IMG/VR virus record: IMGVR_UViG_3300033998_000457
Coordinates: 1-40,795 of that record
Length of the DNA: 40,795 nt
Strand: one strand, 5' to 3'
Source of the DNA: a virus
Made by a program: the position numbers and the translations under genes. The notes beneath the pieces were generated by a model that did not search any database, was not told where the DNA came from, and saw only the letters and a program-made list of their open reading frames with translations. Within the stretch, counting starts at the first letter, position 1. The number at the start of each line of letters is the position of its first letter. This document shows positions 31,105-38,031 of the stretch, in pieces.

Positions 31105-31847
31105 TATTGCCCTTCAACTACTTCAAATGGTGTGCCTTCAAATGTCTTGTTCGCTTCTTCCTCTATTTCTTTTGCTATCTTTTCATAGTCAATTAGTTTT
31201 ATATCATCTGATTTCTTATATCCGTACTTTTCAATTACCCTTTTGCATAATTCTGCATTACCATTGGATAATGCGTATAATCTCCTTGCTTGTGCTTTAG
31301 ATATAGTCTTATCATCATCAAATGTTGTCTTTACATTTACTACTGTATTGCCTTCCAAATCCAAATCCTCTAAGTCTTGAGTAAATATGTCGCTTAAACT
31401 TGCTACTAATAAAGTTGCATCAACTAATGCCCTCTTTTTAGCCATTTTTAAAACTGTATTATCAAGTGTAAATGCGTCTTGGTTTCTGTATTTCTTCTCT
31501 CTTGTATTACAAGCTCCTAATCCTTCTGTAATTAAAGTGTCTCCCTTGAAAAGCTTACATCTAACTTGATATTGAAAGAATCCATTTTCAAAGTCTCTTG
31601 TTGAATCAACTATTTCAAATTCACTTCTAAGTCCCATCATCATTAGGATTTTTTCAGCTCCTGGCTTTAGAAGTGTTGGCTTAGCACTCCCTGGGACTAC
31701 GCCAAAGTCATGATTTTGATGTAATGTTTGTTGAATGACCTTTTGGAATTGAGTTATCTTTTGCATTGTGTTTTGGACCTGTTGAATTGATACTGTGTCA
31801 ATTATTGAAAGATTATTTTGCTGATATTCAATTACTCTGTTATCCAT
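31104..31847 (-). CDS. Putative recombination / ssDNA-annealing protein
   Basis: A 247-aa protein: FGVVPGSAKPTLLKPGAEKI, GLRSEFEIVDSTRDFENGFF, CNTREKKYRNQDAFTLDNTV, LKMAKKRALVDATLLVASLS, DIFTQDLEDL. The core with NTVLKMAKKRALVDA is conserved in many Firmicute phages and recalls Rad52-like annealing proteins (Erf/Sak types). The C-terminal part (ISKAQARRLYALSNGNAELC KRVI) is a separate helical domain seen in replication proteins. It lies next to a Gam-like gene, which supports a recombination role. The exact family is unsettled. Confidence 0.72.
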   Translation of the reverse strand: MDNRVIEYQQNNLSIIDTVSIQQVQNTMQKITQFQKVIQQTLHQNHDFGVVPGSAKPTLLKPGAEKILMMMGLRSEFEIVDSTRDFENGFFQYQVRCKLFKGDTLITEGLGACNTREKKYRNQDAFTLDNTVLKMAKKRALVDATLLVASLSDIFTQDLEDLDLEGNTVVNVKTTFDDDKTISKAQARRLYALSNGNAELCKRVIEKYGYKKSDDIKLIDYEKIAKEIEEEANKTFEGTPFEVVEGQ

Positions 31848-32390
31848 TTATTCCACCTCCACATCTATTACAACCTTCTCTGGTTGTTCCTCAATTGTAA
31901 TGCCTTCTATAATTTCTCCGTTTTCATCTACTACTAAATTACCTGCAATTTTAAGCTTTTTCTTGAGTTCTGACTTGTTTACCTCTTCTTTTATTCTTAC
32001 GAATTCAGTTTTGCCAGCTTGTTTTAAGAAGTTGAGCAATTTTTCATCATCATAGTTCCACTTAGGTTGTTGCTTTCTAAATCCAACTTTTCCGTAAGGT
32101 GTGCTTAGTTTGAATTTTGAGTCTTTTTGTCTTTGCACGATTGCATATTCTTCAAGTAACCCTTCAAAAAATTTTAAGCTATCGTCAAGTTGTTTATTTT
32201 CTTTATCTAACCATTTTTGAATTCTTTCAATTTCTGCTTTTGCAAGTTCTTCATTCTCCTTTTGTTTTTTCTTTAATGCGGCAATTTTTCTTAAACACCA
32301 ATTAGCTTGGTCTATGTTAGTTACCTTAAATTGCTCCTTTCCCTCTAATTGTTCAACCTCTTGAATTTCATAAATTTCCAATGCGTTCAT
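31848..32390 (-). CDS. Gam-like host-nuclease inhibitor
   Basis: About 180 aa. A long coiled coil (CLRKIAALKKKQKENEELAK, AEIERIQKWLDKENKQLDDS) leads to FEGLLEEYAIVQRQKDSKFK, LSTPYGKVGFRKQQPKWNYD. This matches the Mu Gam-like family, which binds double-strand ends and shields them from RecBCD/AddAB nucleases. The ATG at 32390 is preferred to the GTG one codon before. It is paired with the annealing protein. Confidence 0.85.
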   Translation of the reverse strand: MNALEIYEIQEVEQLEGKEQFKVTNIDQANWCLRKIAALKKKQKENEELAKAEIERIQKWLDKENKQLDDSLKFFEGLLEEYAIVQRQKDSKFKLSTPYGKVGFRKQQPKWNYDDEKLLNFLKQAGKTEFVRIKEEVNKSELKKKLKIAGNLVVDENGEIIEGITIEEQPEKVVIDVEVE

Positions 32391-32533
32391 CACTTTACCT
32401 CCTCTAAGTATTCTTTTATTTTCTCTTTACCAACTGTCTTTACTAAAGAACGTATAATCTGCCACTCCTTAAAGTGTTTTAGTAAGTCCTTTATCACTTG
32501 GTCGCTATCTATAATCTTTATGCTTTCGTTCAT
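32390..32533 (-). CDS. Small early protein, 47 aa
   Basis: MNESIKIIDSDQVIKDLLKH then FKEWQIIRSLVKTVGKEKIK. Helical, basic C-terminus, AGGAGGCAA site before the ATG, and a stop that overlaps the Gam-like start. Not recognised. Confidence 0.62.
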   Translation of the reverse strand: MNESIKIIDSDQVIKDLLKHFKEWQIIRSLVKTVGKEKIKEYLEEVK

Positions 32534-32560
32534 TATCTTGCCTCCTTTGTCGAATTATTT

Positions 32561-32589
32561 TTGAAGGATTTTCCTCTTTCTTGTAGAAC
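32561..32589 (+). promoter_or_regulatory. Possible promoter of the DUF2188 gene
   Basis: TTGAAG (32561-32566), 17 nt, TAGAAC (32584-32589), ending 28 nt before the start codon. Box matches are moderate. Confidence 0.4.
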
Positions 32590-32617
32590 TTTATCTACAG
32601 GAAGGAGGTGAAAGTTT

Positions 32618-32842
32618 ATGGGTAAAAATCAACATGTTACTCCACATCCTGATGGTGGTTGGCAAGTAAAAGGTGAAGGTAATAATAAATCTACTAAAGT
32701 AACAGAAACTAAGAAAGAAGCAATTGATATAGCAAGACAAATTGCTAAAAATCAAGAATCTGAATTAATTATTCATGGCAAAGATGGTAAAATTCAAAGT
32801 AAAGACAGCTATGGCAATGACCCATATCCACCCAAAGGTTAA
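32618..32842 (+). CDS. DUF2188-family protein, plus-strand cargo gene
   Basis: A 74-aa protein: HVTPHPDGGWQVKGEGNNKS, TKVTETKKEAIDIARQIAKN, QESELIIHGKDGKIQSKDSY, GNDPYPPKG. This is the complete DUF2188 domain, found across bacteria and often on mobile elements; function unknown. It has a near-perfect AAGGAGGTGA ribosome site and runs against the early operon. Its stop codon shares bases with the stop of the convergent 75-aa gene. Confidence 0.92.
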   Translation: MGKNQHVTPHPDGGWQVKGEGNNKSTKVTETKKEAIDIARQIAKNQESELIIHGKDGKIQSKDSYGNDPYPPKG

Positions 32843-33066
32843 TCATACTTAGGTTTTAGTCTAATCCTGTAACCAACTGCTGGTATAGCATCGTTCTCAG
32901 TTATTTCAGCTATGGTTACAGGATTTTCCTCGTCTGTTTCAACAATTAACCTTGTATAGAGTTCTGACAAAATATTGATTCTGTTTCCTTCCATTTTTTC
33001 ATTCATCCCTCTTACCTCCTCTGTTTTCTTATTCACATTCAACTTTTCTACTGTTTGAACCTTCAT
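32839..33066 (-). CDS. Small early protein, up to 75 aa
   Basis: Residues from position 21 (MNEKMEGNRINILSELYTRL, IVETDEENPVTIAEITENDA, IPAVGYRIRLKPKYD) form a plausible beta-rich domain. Two starts compete: 33066 with GGAGAGGGG, and 33006 with AGAGGAGG. The second gives 55 aa and a cleaner N-terminus. Not recognised. Confidence 0.62.
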   Translation of the reverse strand: MKVQTVEKLNVNKKTEEVRGMNEKMEGNRINILSELYTRLIVETDEENPVTIAEITENDAIPAVGYRIRLKPKYD

Positions 33067-33082
33067 ATTCCCCTCTCCTTTC

Positions 33083-33250
33083 CTATTTCAAATTTCCTTT
33101 TGCAATTTCTTCTTCCATTCTTTTTATAAGCTCAAGTCTTTGCTCTGGTGTTAACATTCTCTTTATTATCTGTGCGACTGCTTTTGATAACCTCTCTTGT
33201 ACCTCTTTCTCTCCACCAGGTGGATAATTAGCTACAACCTTAATAGCCAT
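33083..33250 (-). CDS. Small helical early protein, 55 aa
   Basis: MAIKVVANYPPGGEKEVQER, LSKAVAQIIKRMLTPEQRLE, LIKRMEEEIAKGNLK. Amphipathic helices after a short beta strand; ribosome site AGGGAAAAG. Common type of small phage protein, function unknown. Confidence 0.66.
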   Translation of the reverse strand: MAIKVVANYPPGGEKEVQERLSKAVAQIIKRMLTPEQRLELIKRMEEEIAKGNLK

Positions 33251-33282
33251 TTTCTTTTCCCTCTTTTCTTATTAGTATTAAT

Positions 33283-34104
33283 TTATGCTTGTTGTAATTG
33301 TGGTTTATCTTGTCCACTGAATTTATTTATGAAATATATCTGTCCTTTACCTGTAACCTTTGGTGTTTTAGATATACTTATATGCCCATCTGCGTGTGTT
33401 ATAGTTGTTTCTTTTACTTCGAATAACCCTAATTCCATTGCATATTGCGTTGGCATATTGTAGTCTGTACCTTTTCTCTTGATTAGGTATCCATTATCTC
33501 TTAGCCATTGGAATAGCCTATTTTGTCCTATGTCTATTCCATTTTGTTTAAGTAGTTTTGCAAGCTCTCCTACTAAAATCGAATTCTTTGCTGTTGCTAC
33601 TGCGTCTGCAAACAGTACCTTTGGTTTTTGTTCTTCTATCTTTTGTTGAAGCTTTGCTCTTTCCTCTCTTTCTTTTTTTAGTTCAGTTAATACCTTTATC
33701 ATTGCGTCAGGATTTAATAAAGCTTCTTCTAATTTTTCAGGCGTCATATAAGCTCCATGTTTCCTTATGCTTGGTATTACTTCATCAAATATCCATCTCT
33801 CAAACTTTTCTGCTTTTGCTTTTATTTCTGTGTTTTTGCTTTGGTCAGCTGCTTTTACAATTAATCTGTAAATGTCTCCTTCATTAATTAAATTTGTTTC
33901 TGTCTTTACCACCATCCCATTTTGGGATTGTGCTTCTAAAACTTCTTTTCTAATGTTTTTACAATGGTTTATTACGGCTTTAGTTGCATTTTCATATCCT
34001 AAAGCTCTTGCTACATCAACACCAACGGCATAAGGCTTACCGTCAATCTCAACCATTCTTACCTTCCCAAATTCTTGGTTTTCAAATATTTTTAATTCAT
34101 TCAT
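33283..34104 (-). CDS. Phage antirepressor (BRO-N + ANT domains)
   Basis: About 273 aa. BRO-N domain: LKIFENQEFGKVRMVEIDGK, PYAVGVDVARALGYENATKA, NLINEGDIYRLIVKAADQSK, KAKAEKFERWIFDEVIPSIR. C-terminal ANT/KilAC-like domain: ILVGELAKLLKQNGIDIGQN, RLFQWLRDNGYLIKRKGTDY, NMPTQYAMELGLFEVKE. It counters the lysogenic repressor to favour lytic growth. The start at 34104 has GGAGGGG 6 nt upstream. It is the first large early gene after the Cro-like gene. Confidence 0.93.
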   Translation of the reverse strand: MNELKIFENQEFGKVRMVEIDGKPYAVGVDVARALGYENATKAVINHCKNIRKEVLEAQSQNGMVVKTETNLINEGDIYRLIVKAADQSKNTEIKAKAEKFERWIFDEVIPSIRKHGAYMTPEKLEEALLNPDAMIKVLTELKKEREERAKLQQKIEEQKPKVLFADAVATAKNSILVGELAKLLKQNGIDIGQNRLFQWLRDNGYLIKRKGTDYNMPTQYAMELGLFEVKETTITHADGHISISKTPKVTGKGQIYFINKFSGQDKPQLQQA

Positions 34105-34155
34105 CTTTAGCCCCTCCATCCTTTGTATCTTTAAGTTGCTTTTGCATAAAATATA

Positions 34156-34392
34156 TTAGATAACTAAAGTTTTCATTTTGCTAACTTCTTCGTTAAAAAA
34201 AATTTCATCCATAGTTATGTTTGGTATTTTTTCTTTAAATGTTTTAGTTATCAACACCATCTCGTTTTGTTTAAAAGGTATTTTACCATTTTCTTTAAAG
34301 GAATAACTTGTTAGGGAAATATTAAGTAGTTTTGCCATGTCCGCTTGTGTTAATTTTAATAAATTCCTATATGCAATCAATTTATTATTCAT
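34156..34392 (-). CDS. Cro-like helix-turn-helix regulator
   Basis: About 78 aa: MNNKLIAYRNLLKLTQADMA, KLLNISLTSYSFKENGKIPF. An XRE-type fold in which the recognition helix has SLTSYSFKENG. The ATG at 34392 has AAAGGAGGTGG before it. It is the first gene of the early operon, directly downstream of a consensus promoter and operators, opposite the repressor gene, the position of Cro. Confidence 0.85.
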   Translation of the reverse strand: MNNKLIAYRNLLKLTQADMAKLLNISLTSYSFKENGKIPFKQNEMVLITKTFKEKIPNITMDEIFFNEEVSKMKTLVI

Positions 34393-34408
34393 AATACCAC
34401 CTCCTTTT

Positions 34409-34512
34409 GTTATCGTATTGATAACTTTCAATTATTATTATAGTTTTCAATTTGTTAACTGTCAATATTATTTTATTATTTTTTTTAAAAAAATATTCAT
34501 TTTGATAACTTT
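34409..34512. promoter_or_regulatory. Lysis-lysogeny operator region
   Basis: The palindrome GTTATC-5 nt-GATAAC (34409-34425) shares its half site TTGATAACTTT with 34502-34512 (same orientation), and a related TTGTTAACTGT (34452-34462) overlaps the -35 of the early promoter. The sites lie between the divergent Cro-like and repressor genes and are the expected targets of both regulators. Further GATAAC half sites occur in the Cro-like gene (34159 region and 34245 region). Confidence 0.7.
34437..34465 (-). promoter_or_regulatory. Early (PR-like) promoter
   Basis: On the minus strand TTGACA (34460-34465), 17 nt, TATAAT (34437-34442): an exact consensus promoter firing into the Cro-like gene. 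Operators overlap its -35 and its start region. Confidence 0.92.
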
Positions 34513-34536
34513 AGTTTTAATTTATCTTTAATATTG

Positions 34537-34542
34537 TATAAT
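34537..34542 (+). promoter_or_regulatory. Candidate -10 box of the repressor gene
   Basis: TATAAT 23 nt before the repressor ATG. The -35 region (about 34514-34520) is poor, which would fit a promoter helped by an operator-bound repressor. Confidence 0.6.
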
Positions 34543-34565
34543 TTAATTAAAAGGAGGTTTTCAAT

Positions 34566-35021
34566 ATGCAAACCTTTGGAGATAGATTAAAAATGTTGAG
34601 AAAAGAAAGAGGTATGACTGGGACAGAGTTAGGGAGGTTATTAAATGTAAGTAAAGTTGCAATATCTAATTGGGAAAATGGTAACAGATTCCCTGACAAG
34701 GATATGCTTTTAAAAATAGCCGAATTGTTTAATGTTTCCGTTGATTACCTCCTTGGAAAGACAGATGTAAGAAATCAAGAACCTTCAATATCCAAGCCAG
34801 ATATGCCAAGATTCACCCCTAAGGAAGAAAGAGACATTGCAAAGAGATTAGAGAAAATGAGAGAAGATTTACTTCAACAACAAGGTCTTATGTTCTATGG
34901 TGAACCAGTTTCAGAAGAAGCTATCGAAAGTATTTTAGCTGCTCTTGAGTTTGGTATAAGGCAGGCTAAAATTATCAATAAAAAATATACTCCTAAAAAA
35001 TATAGAAAAGATAATGAATAA
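34566..35021 (+). CDS. CI-like lysogenic repressor (XRE family)
   Basis: A 151-aa protein. The HTH is at residues 1-62: GDRLKMLRKERGMTGTELGR, LLNVSKVAISNWENGNRFPD, LLKIAELFNVSVDYLLGKTD. A C-terminal helical part (RFTPKEERDIAKRLEKMRED) lacks the Ser/Lys self-cleavage domain of LexA-type repressors. Repressors of this size are typically inactivated by an ImmA protease, and an ImmA/IrrE gene is present downstream. AAGGAGG precedes the ATG. Confidence 0.93.
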   Translation: MQTFGDRLKMLRKERGMTGTELGRLLNVSKVAISNWENGNRFPDKDMLLKIAELFNVSVDYLLGKTDVRNQEPSISKPDMPRFTPKEERDIAKRLEKMREDLLQQQGLMFYGEPVSEEAIESILAALEFGIRQAKIINKKYTPKKYRKDNE

Positions 35022-35081
35022 TATTATTAAGTGTGTTTAATAATTTAATTTTAAAATGTTTTATTAAAAGGGGTTGGAAAT

Positions 35082-36125
35082 GTGAAATTTATAAAGGCAA
35101 ATGATGACTTTATCGTTGCAAAATGTCCAAACTGTGGAAATATCAAACACATACTTAAAAATACTTGTTTCCCATCCAAAGAAGGTTTCATTTTAAACCT
35201 ACCAGTTTCGTGTGAATGTGGTTGCGTTTATGATACTATTACTAATCCTAATGTTAAATCAGGCAAAAACTTAAATTTTATAACAAAAATACTAAATATA
35301 TTTGCTCACAAATCAATAAATATCTCATCACAAGAAGAAAAATACAATGATAAAAAAGGTAGTAATACATCCCCAAATTACAGTAACACAAGCAAAGAAA
35401 TCAATTTAAATAATTTATCTAATAATGCAAAACTTGAACTCGCTAAAATTTTATTTGATAGTTTAAAATTAAGTGTTGGATTTGGAAATTCTAATTCACA
35501 ATTAAACAAAATTGCAGAAAAAATCCTTAAAGAAGCTAAAGATAGGCATAAAATTTTAGATAAAATTATTGAACTATGTAAAGATATAGATGACCCTAAA
35601 GCTTATTTAATAGTTGGAAGAGCTTATGTTTGGAAAGGAGCTAAGTTCAGAAAAGAAGCAATAAAATATTTAGAAAAATATTTAATAAATCCTACTGAAG
35701 ATAGTTATGAAAAAGGATATGTTACTCGAGATGGGGAAAACGTAGAAATAACCTTAGAAATTCATTTATTTTGGGTATATAGCGACCTAGGCGAATGTTA
35801 TGAAGGAGTATATGACTTTGACAATGCTTTAAGATGTTACAAGTTAGCTAATAAAATGGATCCAGCTATGCCTTCTGGATATATTCGTATTGCACAAATT
35901 TATACAAAATTAGGGCAAATAAATGAAGCTATTAAACTCTTAGAACAAGCAAAAAAAACACCATATTATCAACCTAAAAAAGTAAAAAATGTATTAGATA
36001 ATTCGTATCATATTGATGATTCTTTTAAAGTTGTAATTGATAATTCGTTAAAAGATTTTATAAATAAAAAAGAAAAAGGCTATGTTTATAGACCTCGAAA
36101 AATAAAGCACAATATTGTGGAGTGA
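35082..36125 (+). CDS. Zinc-ribbon / TPR protein in the lysogeny operon
   Basis: A 347-aa protein starting at GTG with AAGGGG 8 nt upstream. Residues 1-55 hold a zinc ribbon (AKCPNCGNIKHIL and VSCECGCVYD). A polar linker (about 60-110) follows, then a helical TPR solenoid (YLIVGRAYVWKGAKFRKEAI, LFWVYSDLGECYEGVYDFDN, ALRCYKLANKMDPAMPSGYI, RIAQIYTKLGQINEAIKLLE). It sits between the repressor and ImmA genes, which are usually adjacent, so it is an insertion in the lysogeny operon and probably expressed in the lysogen. It could be a moron acting in immunity or exclusion; the function is unknown. Confidence 0.8.
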   Translation: MKFIKANDDFIVAKCPNCGNIKHILKNTCFPSKEGFILNLPVSCECGCVYDTITNPNVKSGKNLNFITKILNIFAHKSINISSQEEKYNDKKGSNTSPNYSNTSKEINLNNLSNNAKLELAKILFDSLKLSVGFGNSNSQLNKIAEKILKEAKDRHKILDKIIELCKDIDDPKAYLIVGRAYVWKGAKFRKEAIKYLEKYLINPTEDSYEKGYVTRDGENVEITLEIHLFWVYSDLGECYEGVYDFDNALRCYKLANKMDPAMPSGYIRIAQIYTKLGQINEAIKLLEQAKKTPYYQPKKVKNVLDNSYHIDDSFKVVIDNSLKDFINKKEKGYVYRPRKIKHNIVE

Positions 36126-36170
36126 GTAAAATGATATTTTCAAAGTATTATTTAAAATTATGAATAATTT

Positions 36171-36206
36171 CCCCTAGGGTTATATGGTCGCCATTTTGGG
36201 GAGGGG
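36171..36206 (+). promoter_or_regulatory. Hairpin overlapping the ImmA ribosome site
   Basis: CCCC (36171-36174) can pair with GGGG at 36198-36201 or with the GGGG of the GGAGGGG ribosome site (36203-36206) just before the TTG start. It may lower ImmA translation. Confidence 0.3.
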
Positions 36207-36212
36207 ATTTTT

Positions 36213-36635
36213 TTGAATTATATCAAGTGTAAAACAAATGAAATAATAAAAAAATATAAAACTAACAATCCTTTTGAAATAGCTGATTTGTTAGGTATTA
36301 ATGTCAAAACCTTTGATTTCCCTACGGAAGTCAAAGGTATTTATCAATATGAGAAGAAAAATAAATTTATATATCTAAACAGACAGTTATCTTATCATGA
36401 AAAAATGTATGTTTGTGGTCATGAACTTGGACATGCTGTGCTACATACTAAAATTAATTGTACTTTTTTAAAACAATATACACTTTTTAATGTAAACAAA
36501 TTTGAGCATGAAGCTAATCAATTCTGTTCATATTTATTAATACCTGATGATGTACTCAAGCAATATTCAGAACACTCTTTAGAGTATATTGCCGCAACTT
36601 TTAATATACCAGTAGAATTATTGATGATTAGATAA
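36213..36635 (+). CDS. immA: ImmA/IrrE-family metalloprotease
   Basis: A 140-aa protein starting at TTG. The zinc motif HELGHAVLH (residues about 70-78) and the downstream FEHEANQFCSYLLIPDD are characteristic of ImmA/IrrE proteases, which cleave the cognate XRE repressor to induce the prophage. The small CI-like repressor upstream is the expected substrate. The TTG start and the hairpin at its ribosome site suggest low expression. Confidence 0.94.
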   Translation: MNYIKCKTNEIIKKYKTNNPFEIADLLGINVKTFDFPTEVKGIYQYEKKNKFIYLNRQLSYHEKMYVCGHELGHAVLHTKINCTFLKQYTLFNVNKFEHEANQFCSYLLIPDDVLKQYSEHSLEYIAATFNIPVELLMIR

Positions 36636-36643
36636 ATAAATTA

Positions 36644-36771
36644 AAAGGCGACCAGAATTCGAGAGCCTTTGAGCACCAACCGATTTATTTTAGATATGAC
36701 AATAGAGCAAATAGTCTTTATTGCAAAAGGGCTGGTGGAATATAAGTTTTATAAAGGAGTTGGGGTTAAAT
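36644..36771 (+). other. Structured leader with short reading frame before the exonuclease gene
   Basis: This 128-nt stretch is GC-richer than its surroundings. It holds a hairpin AAAGGC/GCCTTT (36644-36670) and a possible long pairing CACCA/TGGTG (36673-36737). One frame, from about 36646 with ATG at 36695, encodes MTIEQIVFIAKGLVEYKFYK then GVGVK and stops at TGA overlapping the exonuclease ATG (ATGA), so it could couple translation. The peptide part LVEYKFY is encoded again at 38271. It may be a leader peptide or a gene remnant. Confidence 0.45.
36733..36754 (+). repeat. Direct repeat, left copy
   Basis: 22 nt (TGGTGGAATATAAG then TTTTATAA) that recur with a single mismatch at 38271-38292. 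The pair brackets the exonuclease gene and the permuted intron. Confidence 0.8.
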
Positions 36772-37747
36772 GAAGATTATGTTCACTATTTCTGATAACG
36801 GAGAAATTGAGTTAATAGAAAAACCTAAAATAGTTAGAGAAAAAGGTAAATCATTAATATGCATACCAGACAATTTTACTGTTATTGATTTAGAAACAAC
36901 AGGACTTGATTCTTATTATGATGAAATTATTGAAATAGCCGCAATAAAGGTTAGGAATAAGGAAATAGTTGATAAATTTGAAACATTAGTAAATCCTAAT
37001 TTCCCTGTAGATGATTTTATAACACAACTTACAGGTATAACTAATGAAATGTTAGAAAATGCTCCTTCAATAGAAGAAGTGTTACCTAAATTTTTAGATT
37101 TTGTTAAAGATGATATTATACTTGGGCATAACGTAAATTTCGACATTAATTTTTTATATGATTCAATGTTAGAGATTTTAAACTATAAATTTAACAACAA
37201 TTATGTTGATTTATTAAGATTAGCAAGAAAAGTATATCCCAATTTCCCTAATCATAAATTAAGAACCATTGCAAAAGAATTAAATATTGAGTTCCCAGAT
37301 TTACACAGAGCGTTAGATGATACAATTATAACTTATAATTGTTTTATGCGTTTATTAAAAGATTTGAAAAATAATAATATTGATTTGGAATCATTGTTCA
37401 AACTCAATAAATCACATTCTAAATTAAACCTTAAAGAATTACAAAGCAACAAAACTGAATTTAACCCAGAACACCCATTTTATAAAAAATATTGTGTTTT
37501 CACAGGTAAATTAAATAAAATGACACGTTCTGATGCGGCACAAAAAGTTTTAGATGTTGGAGGTTATTGTGAAAATAATGTAACTAAAAACACAAATTAT
37601 CTTATATTAGGTAATTTTGATTATTGTAGTAATATAAAAGGTGAAAAAAGTAATAAACTAAAGAAAGCTGAAATGTTAATTTTAAAAGGTCAAGACTTAC
37701 AGATTATAAGCGAAAATGTATTTGAGGAATTATTAAATGAACTTTAA
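36770..37747 (+). CDS. DnaQ-like 3'-5' exonuclease fused to a BRCT domain
   Basis: A 325-aa protein. Residues about 40-205 are a DEDDh exonuclease: FTVIDLETTGLDSYYDEIIE (Exo I Asp and Glu), LTGITNEMLENAPSIEEVLP, GHNVNFDINFLYDSM (Exo II Asp), HRALDDTIITYNCFMRLL (Exo III His and Asp). Residues about 243-325 are a BRCT domain of the NAD-ligase/RFC1 kind: KYCVFTGKLNKMTRSDAAQK, VLDVGGYCENNVTKNTNYLI, FEELLNEL. All catalytic residues are present. The fusion occurs in bacterial PolC-epsilon-like proteins and some mobile elements; it could trim DNA or RNA ends. It lies directly upstream of the permuted intron inside the same direct repeats. Confidence 0.92.
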   Translation: MKIMFTISDNGEIELIEKPKIVREKGKSLICIPDNFTVIDLETTGLDSYYDEIIEIAAIKVRNKEIVDKFETLVNPNFPVDDFITQLTGITNEMLENAPSIEEVLPKFLDFVKDDIILGHNVNFDINFLYDSMLEILNYKFNNNYVDLLRLARKVYPNFPNHKLRTIAKELNIEFPDLHRALDDTIITYNCFMRLLKDLKNNNIDLESLFKLNKSHSKLNLKELQSNKTEFNPEHPFYKKYCVFTGKLNKMTRSDAAQKVLDVGGYCENNVTKNTNYLILGNFDYCSNIKGEKSNKLKKAEMLILKGQDLQIISENVFEELLNEL

Positions 37748-37768
37748 TTCAATTGTGATAAATATTTT

Positions 37769-37851
37769 AGATTAGCAGGATAAAGAAATATGCTGAACTA
37801 TATGGAAACATATAGAGGTATCGGATAAAAAGCCGATACGATAACAAATTG
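37769..37851 (+). ncRNA. 3' half of the permuted group I intron
   Basis: In order: P8 3' strand GATTAGCAGGATA, J8/7 AAGAAA, P7 3' strand TATGC, then AA (P9.0), the P9 hairpin CTATATG-GAAA-CATATAG, the hairpin GTATCGG/CCGATAC, and ACAAATTG ending in the terminal G at 37851. P9.0 can form between AA (37796-37797) and TT (37849-37850) just before that G. Confidence 0.75.
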
Positions 37852-38031
37852 AATGTTGCTCTTGCAAGTAATGTGGTAAAATTACCAACATATAAAATTT
37901 CCGGTTTAGAAAATATAACTAAACATAATCAACAAATGGCAGAAATTTTAAATCGTGAGGTGATTGAACCAGTAAATAAATTAAGCAAATCAATGGGTAG
38001 AACATTTGGTCAAATGCAAGAGGTTTTAGGT
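37852..38031 (+). other. Predicted circular exon, 180 nt, open for 60 codons
   Basis: The segment between the predicted 3' and 5' splice sites is exactly 180 nt. One frame has no stop from the first to the last base: NVALASNVVKLPTYKISGLE, NITKHNQQMAEILNREVIEP, VNKLSKSMGRTFGQMQEVLG. In a circle this frame never ends. P10 (exon start AAT with intron 38037-38039 ATT) supports the 5' boundary. Joining the ends places AAGAGG 9 nt before an ATG (37853), but that ATG is in another frame and stops after 8 codons. The peptide is helical and matches no family known to me. In a linear message, the frame also opens with a TTG at 37849 but without a ribosome site. Confidence 0.65.

Noticed and set aside
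36185-36654. 8-bp inverted repeat (TGGTCGCC / GGCGACCA) flanking the ImmA gene
   Set aside because: Eight complementary bases over 470 bp are likely by chance at this scale, and no target duplication or other element feature accompanies them.
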